DNA from: Methyloceanibacter sp.
GTDB lineage: Bacteria; Pseudomonadota; Alphaproteobacteria; Rhizobiales; Methyloligellaceae
DNA: 9,957 nucleotides
Assembly (NCBI GenBank): GCA_025449615.1
Contig: JANWJA010000123.1
Location: 1-9,957 of the forward strand
Direction: 5' to 3'
Under the pieces are notes generated by a model that saw only the letters and a list, made by a program, of their open reading frames with translations, did not search any database and was not told where the DNA came from. Below are positions 1 to 9,057 of this stretch, one piece after another (position 1 is the first letter of the stretch; each line of letters starts with the position of its first letter). The translations under genes were made by a program, and so were the position numbers.

Positions 1-1427
1 CGCCCGCGCTGGAGAAGCTGTTGAGTGGCGTGTCATTGCCATCGCCGTCGCCCGCGCTCGCAACTCTCATTGCGCGGGCGCTGGCGCTGGGTGCCAGCAA
101 CGGCACCGAGCTTGGCGTCAGGCTCAACGCGCTCGCGAAGGCTGGCCGTATCGACCAGGAGATCGCGTTGCTCGCCGGCGCCATGCAAGCGGGCGAACCG
201 GGTGCTGCTGCGCTCTATGCCATGGCGCTGCTCGAAGCGGGGCGTGATGAAGAGGCTTGCGCTGTCGCCATCGATCCACCGCCGCAAAGTGTGGCCGCCA
301 ATGCCAAGCCGACGCGAGCCGCTTTTCTCATCCCGGCCTATTGCGCGGCAGTGAAGGGCGATCAGCCCGGGGCTAACCTCGCGCTACAGCTTGCCAGAGA
401 TCGCGGCGTGCAGGCGCCGGTTCCCTTCGCGGCGATCGAACGACTCGGTAAAACGGCATCGAAGCCGATTCCTCCGCCGAACCCCGTCGAAACGTTCGAT
501 TATCTGTTTCTCAAGCTCGATCCGAAATCGCTTCCGGCAAGTCTCGCGGTGAAGGCATCGCCGGCGCTACTGTTCCTCATCGCGCATGATGAAGCAGCAC
601 CTGCGGCTCTGCGGCTTGCGGCGGCCGAGCGCGCCGCGTCGCTCAATGTGATTGATGGTGCTGCGCTGGCGAAGGCTTATCGCGATGCCGCCGCGAAGAT
701 CACCAAGGCCGGTTCGCCACCCGAGCTACGCGCCAAACTTTTTGCCGCGCTCGAAGCAGCGCCATCGGCGAAGATCAAGGCCGAATCGATCGACGCGCTG
801 TTGGCGAGCGGGCGCGACGCCGGGATCGAGACTGCTCTCGGCGAGGCGCTGCAGCCGGCGCGAGCCAATTTGGCGGCGGACCCGCAAGCATCAGGATATG
901 CCGAGACGGCCTTGCGCGCGGCGATTCTCGCCGGGGATACGCAAGCCGCTTGGGCCTGGGTGGAGGCTGGCGGCGACAAGCTCAAAATTTGGCAGCTTGT
1001 GCTGGCTGCGGCCGATCCATCCGACCCTCGCACCGAGACCGCGCTCTCCGAGGGCGTCGAAATCGCCGCAATTGGTGGATTGCCGGCTCCGTTCCTGCAT
1101 CGCCTCCTCGCGGTGCTCGATGCGCTCGACTACGACGTGCCGATTCCGCTATGGGACGAGGCAAGCAAGATGCCACAGCCGAATGACGGCTATCTGCCGG
1201 AGACCGGGGTCCTCAGCCAGTTGAAAGACACTTCCGATCATGGCGACGTGGGTCGCACCGTGCTGCTTGTAGCTGCGGCGCTCGGGCCGAAGGGACCGGC
1301 GGATGCTAATCTCCTTGCGCTTGGCGATGCGGTTCGCGCGCTGAAGCGCGTCGGTCTCGATGCAGAGGCGCGTCGCATCGGCTTCGAGGCGCTCTACGCG
1401 CACATGCCGCAGAAGAAGAAGGCCTAA
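1..1427 (+). CDS. Ala-rich helical protein of unknown function, 5' end outside the window
   Basis: I do not recognise a named family. The frame is open from base 3, with no stop before the TTG at 21, and the residues before that TTG (PALEKLL) read like coding sequence. The gene therefore probably starts upstream and the TTG is not a trustworthy start. At least 474 residues are visible. They are very rich in Ala and Leu, with helix-like periodicity resembling an alpha-solenoid or TPR-like scaffold, and are interrupted by a Pro-rich linker (KPIPPPNPVE) roughly one third of the way in. No membrane segment, Cys cluster or catalytic motif is obvious. The C-terminus is basic (PQKKKA). The stop lies 4 nt before the xerD start, and the xerD Shine-Dalgarno sits in its last codons, so the two are probably co-transcribed. 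Function is unknown; a role linked to XerD would be speculation. Confidence 0.8.
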   Translation, partial: PALEKLLSGVSLPSPSPALATLIARALALGASNGTELGVRLNALAKAGRIDQEIALLAGAMQAGEPGAAALYAMALLEAGRDEEACAVAIDPPPQSVAANAKPTRAAFLIPAYCAAVKGDQPGANLALQLARDRGVQAPVPFAAIERLGKTASKPIPPPNPVETFDYLFLKLDPKSLPASLAVKASPALLFLIAHDEAAPAALRLAAAERAASLNVIDGAALAKAYRDAAAKITKAGSPPELRAKLFAALEAAPSAKIKAESIDALLASGRDAGIETALGEALQPARANLAADPQASGYAETALRAAILAGDTQAAWAWVEAGGDKLKIWQLVLAAADPSDPRTETALSEGVEIAAIGGLPAPFLHRLLAVLDALDYDVPIPLWDEASKMPQPNDGYLPETGVLSQLKDTSDHGDVGRTVLLVAAALGPKGPADANLLALGDAVRALKRVGLDAEARRIGFEALYAHMPQKKKA

Positions 1428-1431
1428 GGCG

Positions 1432-2388
1432 ATGGCGAAGAAGAGCGCGACCGATTCCGAGCTCGCGCTATTTCTCGACATGCTGATTGCCGAGCGGGGT
1501 GCTGCCGCGCACACGATCGAAGCCTATACGCGCGACCTCGCCGCGTTCCTCGCCTTTCTCGCCGCGCGGGGCGCGACTGCCAAGACCGCAACCAGCGATC
1601 AAATCCGCGCCTTCCTTGCCGTCTTGAGCAAGAAAGGATTGGCACCGACATCGCGGGCGCGGAAGCTCTCGGCCATTCGCCAGTTCTTCCGCTTCCTGCT
1701 TGCCGAAGGTATTAGGGACGACGATCCGTGCTCGGCGATCGACAGCCCGAAATTGGGGCGGCCGCTGCCGATGATACTGTCGCTGGCTGACGTCGAGAAG
1801 CTGCTCGAGACGGCATCCGACCAAGTCGCCGCCGCAAAAGAGGGGGGCGCCAAGCTCCGGGCGCTCAGGCTTTATGCGTTGCTCGAAACGCTCTACGCCA
1901 CGGGCTTGCGCGTCTCCGAGCTGATCACTTTGCCGCGCGATGCGCTGGTCGGCGACGACCAGGTCATCACCATCAAGGGCAAAGGTGGTCGCGAGCGGCT
2001 GGTGCCGCTGACCGATGCGGCGCGGGAGGCCATAGCGGCGCAGCTTGCGGCGATTGAGAGCGATGCGGGCAGGGCGCACTCGCCTTGGTTGTTTCCTTCG
2101 CCCGGCGGGGTCGAGCCACTCACCCGGCAGCGCTTCGGCCAGGAGTTGAAGGCGCTTGCCATCGCCGCTGGGGTGGATCCGGACCGGGTGTCGCCGCATG
2201 TGCTCCGCCATGCCTTTGCCAGCCATTTATTGGAGCGGGGCGCCGATTTGCGGACCGTGCAGCAACTGCTTGGCCACGCCGATATCTCCACCACCCAGAT
2301 CTATACCCATGTCATCGAGGAGCGGCTCCGGCGCCTGGTCGAGGAGCACCACCCGCTTGCACAGGCACATTTAACCAAACGGCGCTAG
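1432..2388 (+). CDS. xerD: Site-specific tyrosine recombinase XerD
   Basis: A 318-residue tyrosine recombinase that with XerC resolves chromosome dimers at dif. The N-terminal core-binding domain (about residues 8-95) is followed by the catalytic domain. All catalytic residues are visible: R160 in TGLRVSEL, K184 in KGKGGRERLVPL, H256 and R259 in HVLRHAFASHLL, H282 in LLGHADIST, and the nucleophile Y291 in QIYTHV. The ATG at 1432 is chosen because it follows AAGAAGG (1416-1422) at 9 nt and gives the usual family length. An in-frame ATG at 1360 would overlap the upstream gene by 68 nt. The linker before the catalytic Arg (about residues 128-142) is somewhat longer than in E. coli XerD. XerD rather than XerC is favoured by sequence style and by the neighbouring accA, a common alphaproteobacterial pairing; XerC cannot be fully excluded by eye. 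Confidence 0.93.
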   Translation: MAKKSATDSELALFLDMLIAERGAAAHTIEAYTRDLAAFLAFLAARGATAKTATSDQIRAFLAVLSKKGLAPTSRARKLSAIRQFFRFLLAEGIRDDDPCSAIDSPKLGRPLPMILSLADVEKLLETASDQVAAAKEGGAKLRALRLYALLETLYATGLRVSELITLPRDALVGDDQVITIKGKGGRERLVPLTDAAREAIAAQLAAIESDAGRAHSPWLFPSPGGVEPLTRQRFGQELKALAIAAGVDPDRVSPHVLRHAFASHLLERGADLRTVQQLLGHADISTTQIYTHVIEERLRRLVEEHHPLAQAHLTKRR

Positions 2389-2420
2389 GGTTTTTGGCTT
2401 GGGTCAGGGCGGTATGCCGG

Positions 2421-2450
2421 TTGACAGGTTTTTCACCTAAGGCCACTTAA
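2421..2450 (+). promoter_or_regulatory. Possible accA promoter in the xerD-accA gap
   Basis: A consensus -35 (TTGACA, 2421-2426) is present, but at 17-18 nt spacing only a poor -10 (CACTTA or ACTTAA, 2444-2450) follows. The 131-nt gap (2389-2519) leaves room for a separate accA promoter. It also holds a 5-bp hairpin (CCGCG/CGCGG, 2464-2468 and 2474-2478). I see no clear intrinsic terminator after xerD. accA may be read from this promoter, from upstream, or both. Confidence 0.25.
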
Positions 2451-2519
2451 CACTGAACCTCAGCCGCGCTTTCCGCGGAAAATGGCCGATAACGGTCCTC
2501 CGGGCCCCTTAAGGACGAG

Positions 2520-3473
2520 ATGCGCACCTATCTCGATTTCGAGAAACCGATTGCCGAGCTTGAGAGCAAGGTTGCCGAGCTCAAGGCGCTTTCGACCGAG
2601 CAACGCTCGGTGCACATTGAGGATGAGCTGAGCCGGCTCGAGGCCAAGGCCAAGGAGGCGTTGGAAGAGACCTATGCCGAGCTGACGCCGTGGCAGAAGA
2701 CGCAAGTCGCCCGGCATCCCGAGCGGCCGCATTTCCGGCATTACATCGACGGCATGGTCGAGGATTTCACGCCGCTCGCCGGCGACCGAGCCTTCGGCGA
2801 GGACCAGGCCATTGTCGGCGGCATCGGCAATTTCCGGGGCCGGCCGGTGCTGGTGATCGGCCACGAAAAGGGCTCGGACACGGAAGGCCGCATCAAGCAC
2901 AATTTCGGCATGGCGAGGCCGGAGGGCTATCGCAAGGCGGTGCGGCTGATGGAGCTCGCCGACCGCTTCGGGCTGCCGGTGGTGAGCCTGATCGATACGG
3001 CCGGCGCCTATCCCGGCATTGGCGCCGAGGAGCGAGGGCAGGCCGAGGCCATCGCGCGGTCGACTGATTGCTGCATGGGCCTCGGCGTTCCCATCGTCGC
3101 GGTCATCATCGGGGAGGGAGGCTCGGGCGGCGCCGTTGCCATCGCCACCGCGAACCGGATCTATATGCTGCAACACGCCATCTATACCGTCGCCTCGCCG
3201 GAAGCCGCCGCCTCGATTCTGTGGCGCGATTCGGCGCGGGCGGTCGATGCGGCCACCAATATGAAAATCACGGCCCAGGATTTGCTCAAACTGGGCATAA
3301 TCGACGGAATCATCCCAGAGCCTGTCGGGGGGGCACATCGGGACGGTGCCGAGGTGGTGAAGGCGGCAGGAGAGGTCATCGCCAGGGCTTTGGCCGAGTT
3401 CGAAGCACTTTCTCCACAAGAGATTCGCAAGGCGCGGCGCGAGAAATTCCTTGCTATGGGCCGGGGGACATAG
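2520..3473 (+). CDS. accA: Acetyl-CoA carboxylase carboxyltransferase subunit alpha
   Basis: The alpha subunit of the carboxyltransferase half of acetyl-CoA carboxylase. With AccD it transfers CO2 from carboxybiotin on AccB to acetyl-CoA, making malonyl-CoA for fatty acid synthesis in the cytoplasm. Its 317 residues match the family length (about 319 in E. coli). The N-terminus (YLDFEKPIAELESKV) is the typical AccA start. Crotonase-fold landmarks are IDTAGAYPGIGAEERGQ (158-174), the oxyanion-hole glycine stretch GEGGSGGA (198-205), SPEAAASILWRD (226-237) and EPVGGAHRD (267-275). The ATG at 2520 follows AAGGA (2511-2515) at 4 nt, a short but usable spacing. accD is not in the window, as is normal in genomes where accA and accD are separated. 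The Gly-Gly codons at 3327-3333 form a run of seven G, but the frame is intact. Confidence 0.96.
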   Translation: MRTYLDFEKPIAELESKVAELKALSTEQRSVHIEDELSRLEAKAKEALEETYAELTPWQKTQVARHPERPHFRHYIDGMVEDFTPLAGDRAFGEDQAIVGGIGNFRGRPVLVIGHEKGSDTEGRIKHNFGMARPEGYRKAVRLMELADRFGLPVVSLIDTAGAYPGIGAEERGQAEAIARSTDCCMGLGVPIVAVIIGEGGSGGAVAIATANRIYMLQHAIYTVASPEAAASILWRDSARAVDAATNMKITAQDLLKLGIIDGIIPEPVGGAHRDGAEVVKAAGEVIARALAEFEALSPQEIRKARREKFLAMGRGT

Positions 3474-3525
3474 GCTTCCTGCCTGAAAAAGCGCCAAATT
3501 TTGAGTCCAATTGACGGGCCGGACT

Positions 3526-3534
3526 TGGTATAAT
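3526..3534 (+). promoter_or_regulatory. Extended -10 promoter upstream of the first YafK-type gene
   Basis: A perfect TATAAT (3529-3534) is preceded by TG at 3526-3527, giving the extended -10 form TGnTATAAT. The only -35-like hexamer nearby, TTGACG at 3511-3516, is 12 nt away, which is too close to be a partner. The extended -10 may compensate. Transcription would start near 3541, giving a leader of about 110 nt before the ATG at 3650. An imperfect inverted repeat (AGTCC 3504-3508, GGACT 3521-3525) lies where a -35 would be; whether it is an operator is unknown. The rest of the 176-nt gap after accA shows no gene and no clear terminator. Confidence 0.5.
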
Positions 3535-3649
3535 AACCGAGCTATTGGGGGAACTGCCGAAGGTCTGAGCGGATGCCGTTTGGGGCCGCTAACTTGGCTT
3601 TAACCTCATAGGCTCGATCTTGACCGGGATGCTTGAGGGGCACTCGCGT

Positions 3650-4594
3650 ATGCATCGAACAGGTTGGCTAAAGGCCGCGATAGCGGCTGCCGTGACGGCT
3701 TCAGTCTTCACGCTGGCAGCGTGCGGCCAATTTACGCCAACCTATCTGAAGCCGCTCTCGGCGAAGACACGCGCGATGCTCGCCGAGAAGGGGATGACGG
3801 AAGAGTCTCCGATCCTTGTCCGGATTTTCAAGGCAGAGTCCGAGCTCGAAGTCTGGAAGCAGAAGGACGACGGCCGCTTCTATCACTTCAAGACCTATCC
3901 GATCTGCGACTGGTCCGGCAAACTTGGGCCGAAGGTAGACAAAGGCGATAGGCAGACACCGGAAGGATTCTATCTCGTCGACGAAGGCCAGATGAATCCG
4001 AAGAGCAAATATCACCTCGCCTTCAATGTCGGATTCCCCAACGCCTATGATCGCTCGCTCGGCCGCTCCGGCGGCGACATCATGGTGCATGGCGATTGCA
4101 AATCGGCGGGCTGTTTCGCCATGACCGATGCCGTGGTCGAGGAGATCTACATTCTCGCACGCGAGGCGCTTGGTGGCGGGCAAACTGAGTTTCAGCTCCA
4201 AGCCTATCCGTTCCGCATGACTGCCCCCAACATGGCGCAGCACAAAGACGACAAGTGGTATGGCTTCTGGCAGAATATCAAAGAAGGCTACGATTATTTC
4301 GAGGTGACGCATCTGCCGGTGAAGGTCGATGTCTGCGATCATCGCTATGTGATCAATGCGTCCTTCTCGGCGACACCCGATCCGAATAGCGCGTGCCCCT
4401 CCTACCAGCGCCTGCCGGTGATCGCGGCGCCGAAAGAGTCCAAGCAGCAGCAGGCCAAAGCTGAAATTCCGCCGACCAAGCCGCTGGGCAGTGTTCTCGG
4501 TCTTACCTTCGGTCCGGCGAAGCCCGTCTATCAGGCCTTCACACTCGGGCCGGCAACGCCGACGCTGCCGATGTCACCGGCGCCGAAGAAATAG
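3650..4594 (+). CDS. YafK-type L,D-transpeptidase-family lipoprotein
   Basis: A 314-residue envelope protein of the YkuD/YafK L,D-transpeptidase superfamily. Members act on meso-diaminopimelate-linked bonds in peptidoglycan; E. coli YafK (DpaA) detaches Braun lipoprotein from the wall. The N-terminus is a lipoprotein signal with lipobox L22-A-A-C25 and Gly at +2, suggesting an outer-membrane lipoprotein. The catalytic segment is IMVHGDCKSAGCFAMTD with H147 and C155. The Arg of the classic YkuD GCxR motif is replaced, as I recall for the YafK branch. A Lys/Pro/Gln-rich tail (about 257-314) follows the domain. ATG 3650 is chosen over the in-frame TTG at 3620 because GAGGGG (3635-3640) lies 9 nt upstream and the signal peptide then has normal length. 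A paralogue follows 61 nt downstream. Whether it is a transferase or hydrolase cannot be decided from sequence. Confidence 0.88.
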   Translation: MHRTGWLKAAIAAAVTASVFTLAACGQFTPTYLKPLSAKTRAMLAEKGMTEESPILVRIFKAESELEVWKQKDDGRFYHFKTYPICDWSGKLGPKVDKGDRQTPEGFYLVDEGQMNPKSKYHLAFNVGFPNAYDRSLGRSGGDIMVHGDCKSAGCFAMTDAVVEEIYILAREALGGGQTEFQLQAYPFRMTAPNMAQHKDDKWYGFWQNIKEGYDYFEVTHLPVKVDVCDHRYVINASFSATPDPNSACPSYQRLPVIAAPKESKQQQAKAEIPPTKPLGSVLGLTFGPAKPVYQAFTLGPATPTLPMSPAPKK

Positions 4595-4655
4595 CGACTT
4601 TCCACCTCCTGAATGGCCGACACGGGATCGCCGCAGTTTGTGGCATGATGGACGC

Positions 4656-5492
4656 ATGTTGCGCTTTCTCTTCAATCTGATCCTGCTGCTAGCGATCGTT
4701 GGCGCAGGGCTGTTCTATTTCTATCGCGGCGACCAGCAATTCCTCGACCGGGCGCGGGTCAATGCCACGCGGCACGCTTATGGCCTGATGTATTGGCTCG
4801 GGCTGACGCTGCCAGGCACGCCGGATTACGACAGGCTCGATGCGCGGCTTGCCGACAAGGGCGTGAAGCTCGGCGATCCGGTGCTGGTGCGCATCTTCAA
4901 GTTTGAGTCGGAGCTTGAGCTTTGGATGGAAAAGGACGGTGCTTACATCAAGTTCGCGACCTATCCGATCTGCCGCTTCTCCGGGCGGCTCGGTCCGAAA
5001 CTCCGCGAAGGCGACAATCAAGCGCCGGAAGGCTTCTACACAGTGGCCGAGGACCAGCTCAATCCGAACAGCCGCTGGCACCGCTCCTTTAATCTCGGCT
5101 ATCCCAACGCGTTCGACCGCGCGCATGAGCGCACCGGCTCGCTGATCATGGTGCATGGCGGCTGCCTCTCGATCGGCTGCTTCGCCATCACCAATGCGGG
5201 TGTCGATGAGGTGTGGCGGCTGGTGACGGCGGCGTTTGACAAAGGCCAGCCGCGTTTCGCCGTGCAAGTGTTTCCGTTCCGCCTGACGGAGGCCAATCTC
5301 GCAGCGCGGAGCAAAGATCGCTTCGCCGATTTCTGGGCGAGCTTGAAGAAAGGCTACGACCTGTTCGAGAGCACGCGCATCCCGCCGGTCGTCAGTGTGT
5401 GCGACGGCGTTTACGCCTTCGAGCCGGGAACTGCTAATGCGGAGGTAAGACCGATCGAGGTGAAGTGCCCGCCTAAGCTCGCGGGCGAGTGA
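4656..5492 (+). CDS. YafK-type L,D-transpeptidase-family protein, N-terminally membrane-anchored
   Basis: A paralogue of the preceding gene, 278 residues. Residues 2-23 form one hydrophobic segment without a lipobox or convincing cleavage site, so the catalytic domain is probably tethered in the periplasm by an inner-membrane anchor. The YafK core runs from about residue 74. IMVHGGCLSIGCFAITN carries H167 and C175, and the conserved TYPIC and GDNQAPEGFY segments match the first copy. By eye about 60% of roughly 110 core residues are identical between the two. The Pro/Lys-rich tail of the first copy is absent. ATG 4656 is chosen because it opens directly into the anchor; ATGs at 4645 and 4648 are out of frame, and the longer upstream frame overlaps the previous gene with non-family sequence. 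The Shine-Dalgarno is weak, so translation may depend on the upstream gene. The gene ends 3 nt from the convergent secA stop. Confidence 0.87.
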   Translation: MLRFLFNLILLLAIVGAGLFYFYRGDQQFLDRARVNATRHAYGLMYWLGLTLPGTPDYDRLDARLADKGVKLGDPVLVRIFKFESELELWMEKDGAYIKFATYPICRFSGRLGPKLREGDNQAPEGFYTVAEDQLNPNSRWHRSFNLGYPNAFDRAHERTGSLIMVHGGCLSIGCFAITNAGVDEVWRLVTAAFDKGQPRFAVQVFPFRLTEANLAARSKDRFADFWASLKKGYDLFESTRIPPVVSVCDGVYAFEPGTANAEVRPIEVKCPPKLAGE

Positions 5493-5495
5493 GCG

Positions 5496-8275
<2,780 letters not shown>

Positions 8276-8276
<1 letters not shown>

Positions 8277-8341
8277 TAGTTCGAGCCTCTCAATTTCGCG
8301 TGAGCCGCGTGCAGGTTGCGGGCTTTGACTTCTATCGGCAT
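8276..8341 (-). CDS. Candidate 21-aa leader ORF overlapping the secA start
   Basis: On the minus strand an ATG at 8341 opens 21 codons (beginning MPIEVK, ending LRGSN). The TAA stop shares its last A with the secA ATG (TAATG), the arrangement typical of termination-reinitiation coupling, and the secA Shine-Dalgarno lies inside this ORF. It would be translated from the long secA leader. Against it: no clear Shine-Dalgarno before its own ATG, two codons rare in GC-rich genomes (ATA, AGA), and no recognised arrest motif. Neither a SecM-like sequence nor a C-terminal RAPP/RAGP-type motif is present, and there is no signal peptide, so a SecM-type sensor is not supported. It may be a coupling ORF or a chance frame. 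Confidence 0.33.
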
Positions 8342-8392
8342 GGAATTAAGGACTTCGGTCAGGTCTCAACTGTGGCAGACGCTAGCCCTGGG

Positions 8393-8414
8393 CGTGCCCC
8401 GCGCGGACGGCACG
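8393..8414 (-). other. Hairpin in the secA leader
   Basis: The 6-base arms CGTGCC (8393-8398) and GGCACG (8409-8414) are exact reverse complements separated by 10 nt. The loop contains the self-complementary CCGCGCGG (8399-8406). It lies in the presumed untranslated leader of secA, upstream of the leader ORF, and has no T-tract, so it is not a terminator. A regulatory role is unproven; GC-rich stems of this size also arise by chance. Confidence 0.25.
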
Positions 8415-8433
8415 AAACGCGCCGAAAGTGTCG

Positions 8434-8458
8434 AAAAAACGCCAAGGAAGCGAGCGTT
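8434..8458 (-). terminator. Weak terminator-like hairpin after arsC
   Basis: On the minus strand AACGC (8458-8454) can pair with GCGTT (8442-8438), plus one G-T wobble, and the right arm runs into six T (8439-8434). The stem is short. It is the only T-tract structure in the 238-nt gap between arsC and secA. It could weakly end the arsRC transcript. It also begins at the predicted secA transcription start, so it could act on secA mRNA too. Confidence 0.25.
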
Positions 8459-8463
8459 GGTGA

Positions 8464-8492
8464 GACATAAGAGGCGGCCTTAGCCTTGTCAA
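8464..8492 (-). promoter_or_regulatory. Candidate secA promoter
   Basis: On the minus strand TTGACA (8492-8487), a perfect -35, is followed by exactly 17 nt and TATGTC (8469-8464). The -10 matches only the first half of TATAAT. Transcription would start near A8458/A8457, giving a leader of about 180 nt before secA. This is the best promoter in the arsC-secA gap. No strong terminator separates it from arsC, so some read-through from arsRC into secA is possible. Confidence 0.5.
8479..8488 (+). repeat. Left arm of a 10-bp inverted repeat flanking arsRC
   Basis: CTTAGCCTTG here is the exact reverse complement of CAAGGCTAAG at 9448-9457, and the two lie outside opposite ends of the arsR-arsC pair. 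This arm overlaps the -35 and spacer of the candidate secA promoter. It may be a boundary remnant of insertion or rearrangement, or coincidence; there is no transposase nearby. Confidence 0.35.
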
Positions 8493-8514
8493 CGCGACGG
8501 GGTGGGCCTTCCCC

Positions 8515-9048
8515 CTAGGCGGAGGCTTTGGGCCGTTCGTGTTCGGGCTCGCCGATCTCGTCGAGCCTTGCCTTGAGCGACAGTTTGCTGAGCTTGTCGA
8601 AAGGCAGGCTGACGAAGATGCCGATGCGGTGGTTCAACATGCGCACGGTGTCGGCGAAGGCGAGAATTTGCTCCGCCTCGTTGCCCATCGCCGCGGCGGG
8701 GTCGGGCAGACCCCAATGGGCGGTCATTGGCTGTCCCGGCCAAACGGGGCAGACCTCGTTCGCCGCGTTGTCGCAGACGGTAAAGACGAAATCGAGGTCG
8801 GGCGCGCCTTGCTTGGCGAACTCCTCCCAGGATTTCGATCGCAGGCTTGAGGTGTCGTAATGCGTCTTACGCAGGAGATCGAGCGCATAAGGGTGAACAT
8901 GGCCCTGCGGCTTACTGCCGGCGCTATAGGCCTTGAACTTGCCCGCACCTAAGCGGTTCAGCACCGATTCCGCAATGATGGAGCGGGCCGAATTGCCAGT
9001 GCAGAGAAACAGGACATTCAGCGGCCGCTGATTGTGCACAATTTGCAT
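8515..9048 (-). CDS. arsC: Arsenate reductase of the low-molecular-weight phosphatase family
   Basis: Reduces arsenate to arsenite in the cytoplasm, using thioredoxin or a glutaredoxin-type thiol partner. Its 177 residues contain the P-loop CTGNSARS with nucleophile C16 and R22. The redox segment VCDNAANEVCP carries C92 and C100, and the general-acid Asp is in LPDPAA (D116). The spacing between the two later Cys is one residue longer than I recall for staphylococcal ArsC (C82/C89). The protein extends beyond the roughly 130-residue minimal fold with a charged tail (about 150-177). ATG 9048 follows GAGG (9059-9056), which overlaps the arsR stop, so translation is probably coupled to arsR. No arsenite efflux gene (arsB, acr3, aqpS) is in the window. 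LMW tyrosine phosphatase is an alternative, disfavoured by C92/C100 and the arsR neighbour. Confidence 0.93.
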   Translation of the reverse strand: MQIVHNQRPLNVLFLCTGNSARSIIAESVLNRLGAGKFKAYSAGSKPQGHVHPYALDLLRKTHYDTSSLRSKSWEEFAKQGAPDLDFVFTVCDNAANEVCPVWPGQPMTAHWGLPDPAAAMGNEAEQILAFADTVRMLNHRIGIFVSLPFDKLSKLSLKARLDEIGEPEHERPKASA

Positions 9049-9057
9049 GGCTCAACC

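Noticed and set aside
1360..1431. Upstream xerD start at 1360
   Set aside because: It adds 24 Arg-rich residues not seen in the family and overlaps the previous gene. ATG 1432 has a well-placed Shine-Dalgarno.
1468..2226. 252-codon minus-strand frame opposite xerD
   Set aside because: Shadow of xerD, whose catalytic residues are all intact; composition is Arg/Gln-rich with no motif.
2374..2400. Terminator after xerD (CCAAA with TTTGG and a run of T)
   Set aside because: The arms pair only over about five bases with a mismatch, and the T-run lies inside the stem rather than after it.
3327..3333. Run of seven G in accA as a phase-variation site
   Set aside because: The run encodes the conserved Gly-Gly of EPVGGAHRD and the frame is intact. 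An essential gene is an unlikely phase switch.
2460..3497. 345-codon minus-strand frame opposite accA
   Set aside because: It covers accA completely and has Arg/His/Gly/Asp-rich shadow composition with no recognisable domain or ribosome binding site.
3511..3534. TTGACG and TATAAT as a classical promoter pair
   Set aside because: The spacing is 12 nt, too short for a housekeeping sigma factor; the extended -10 alone is kept.
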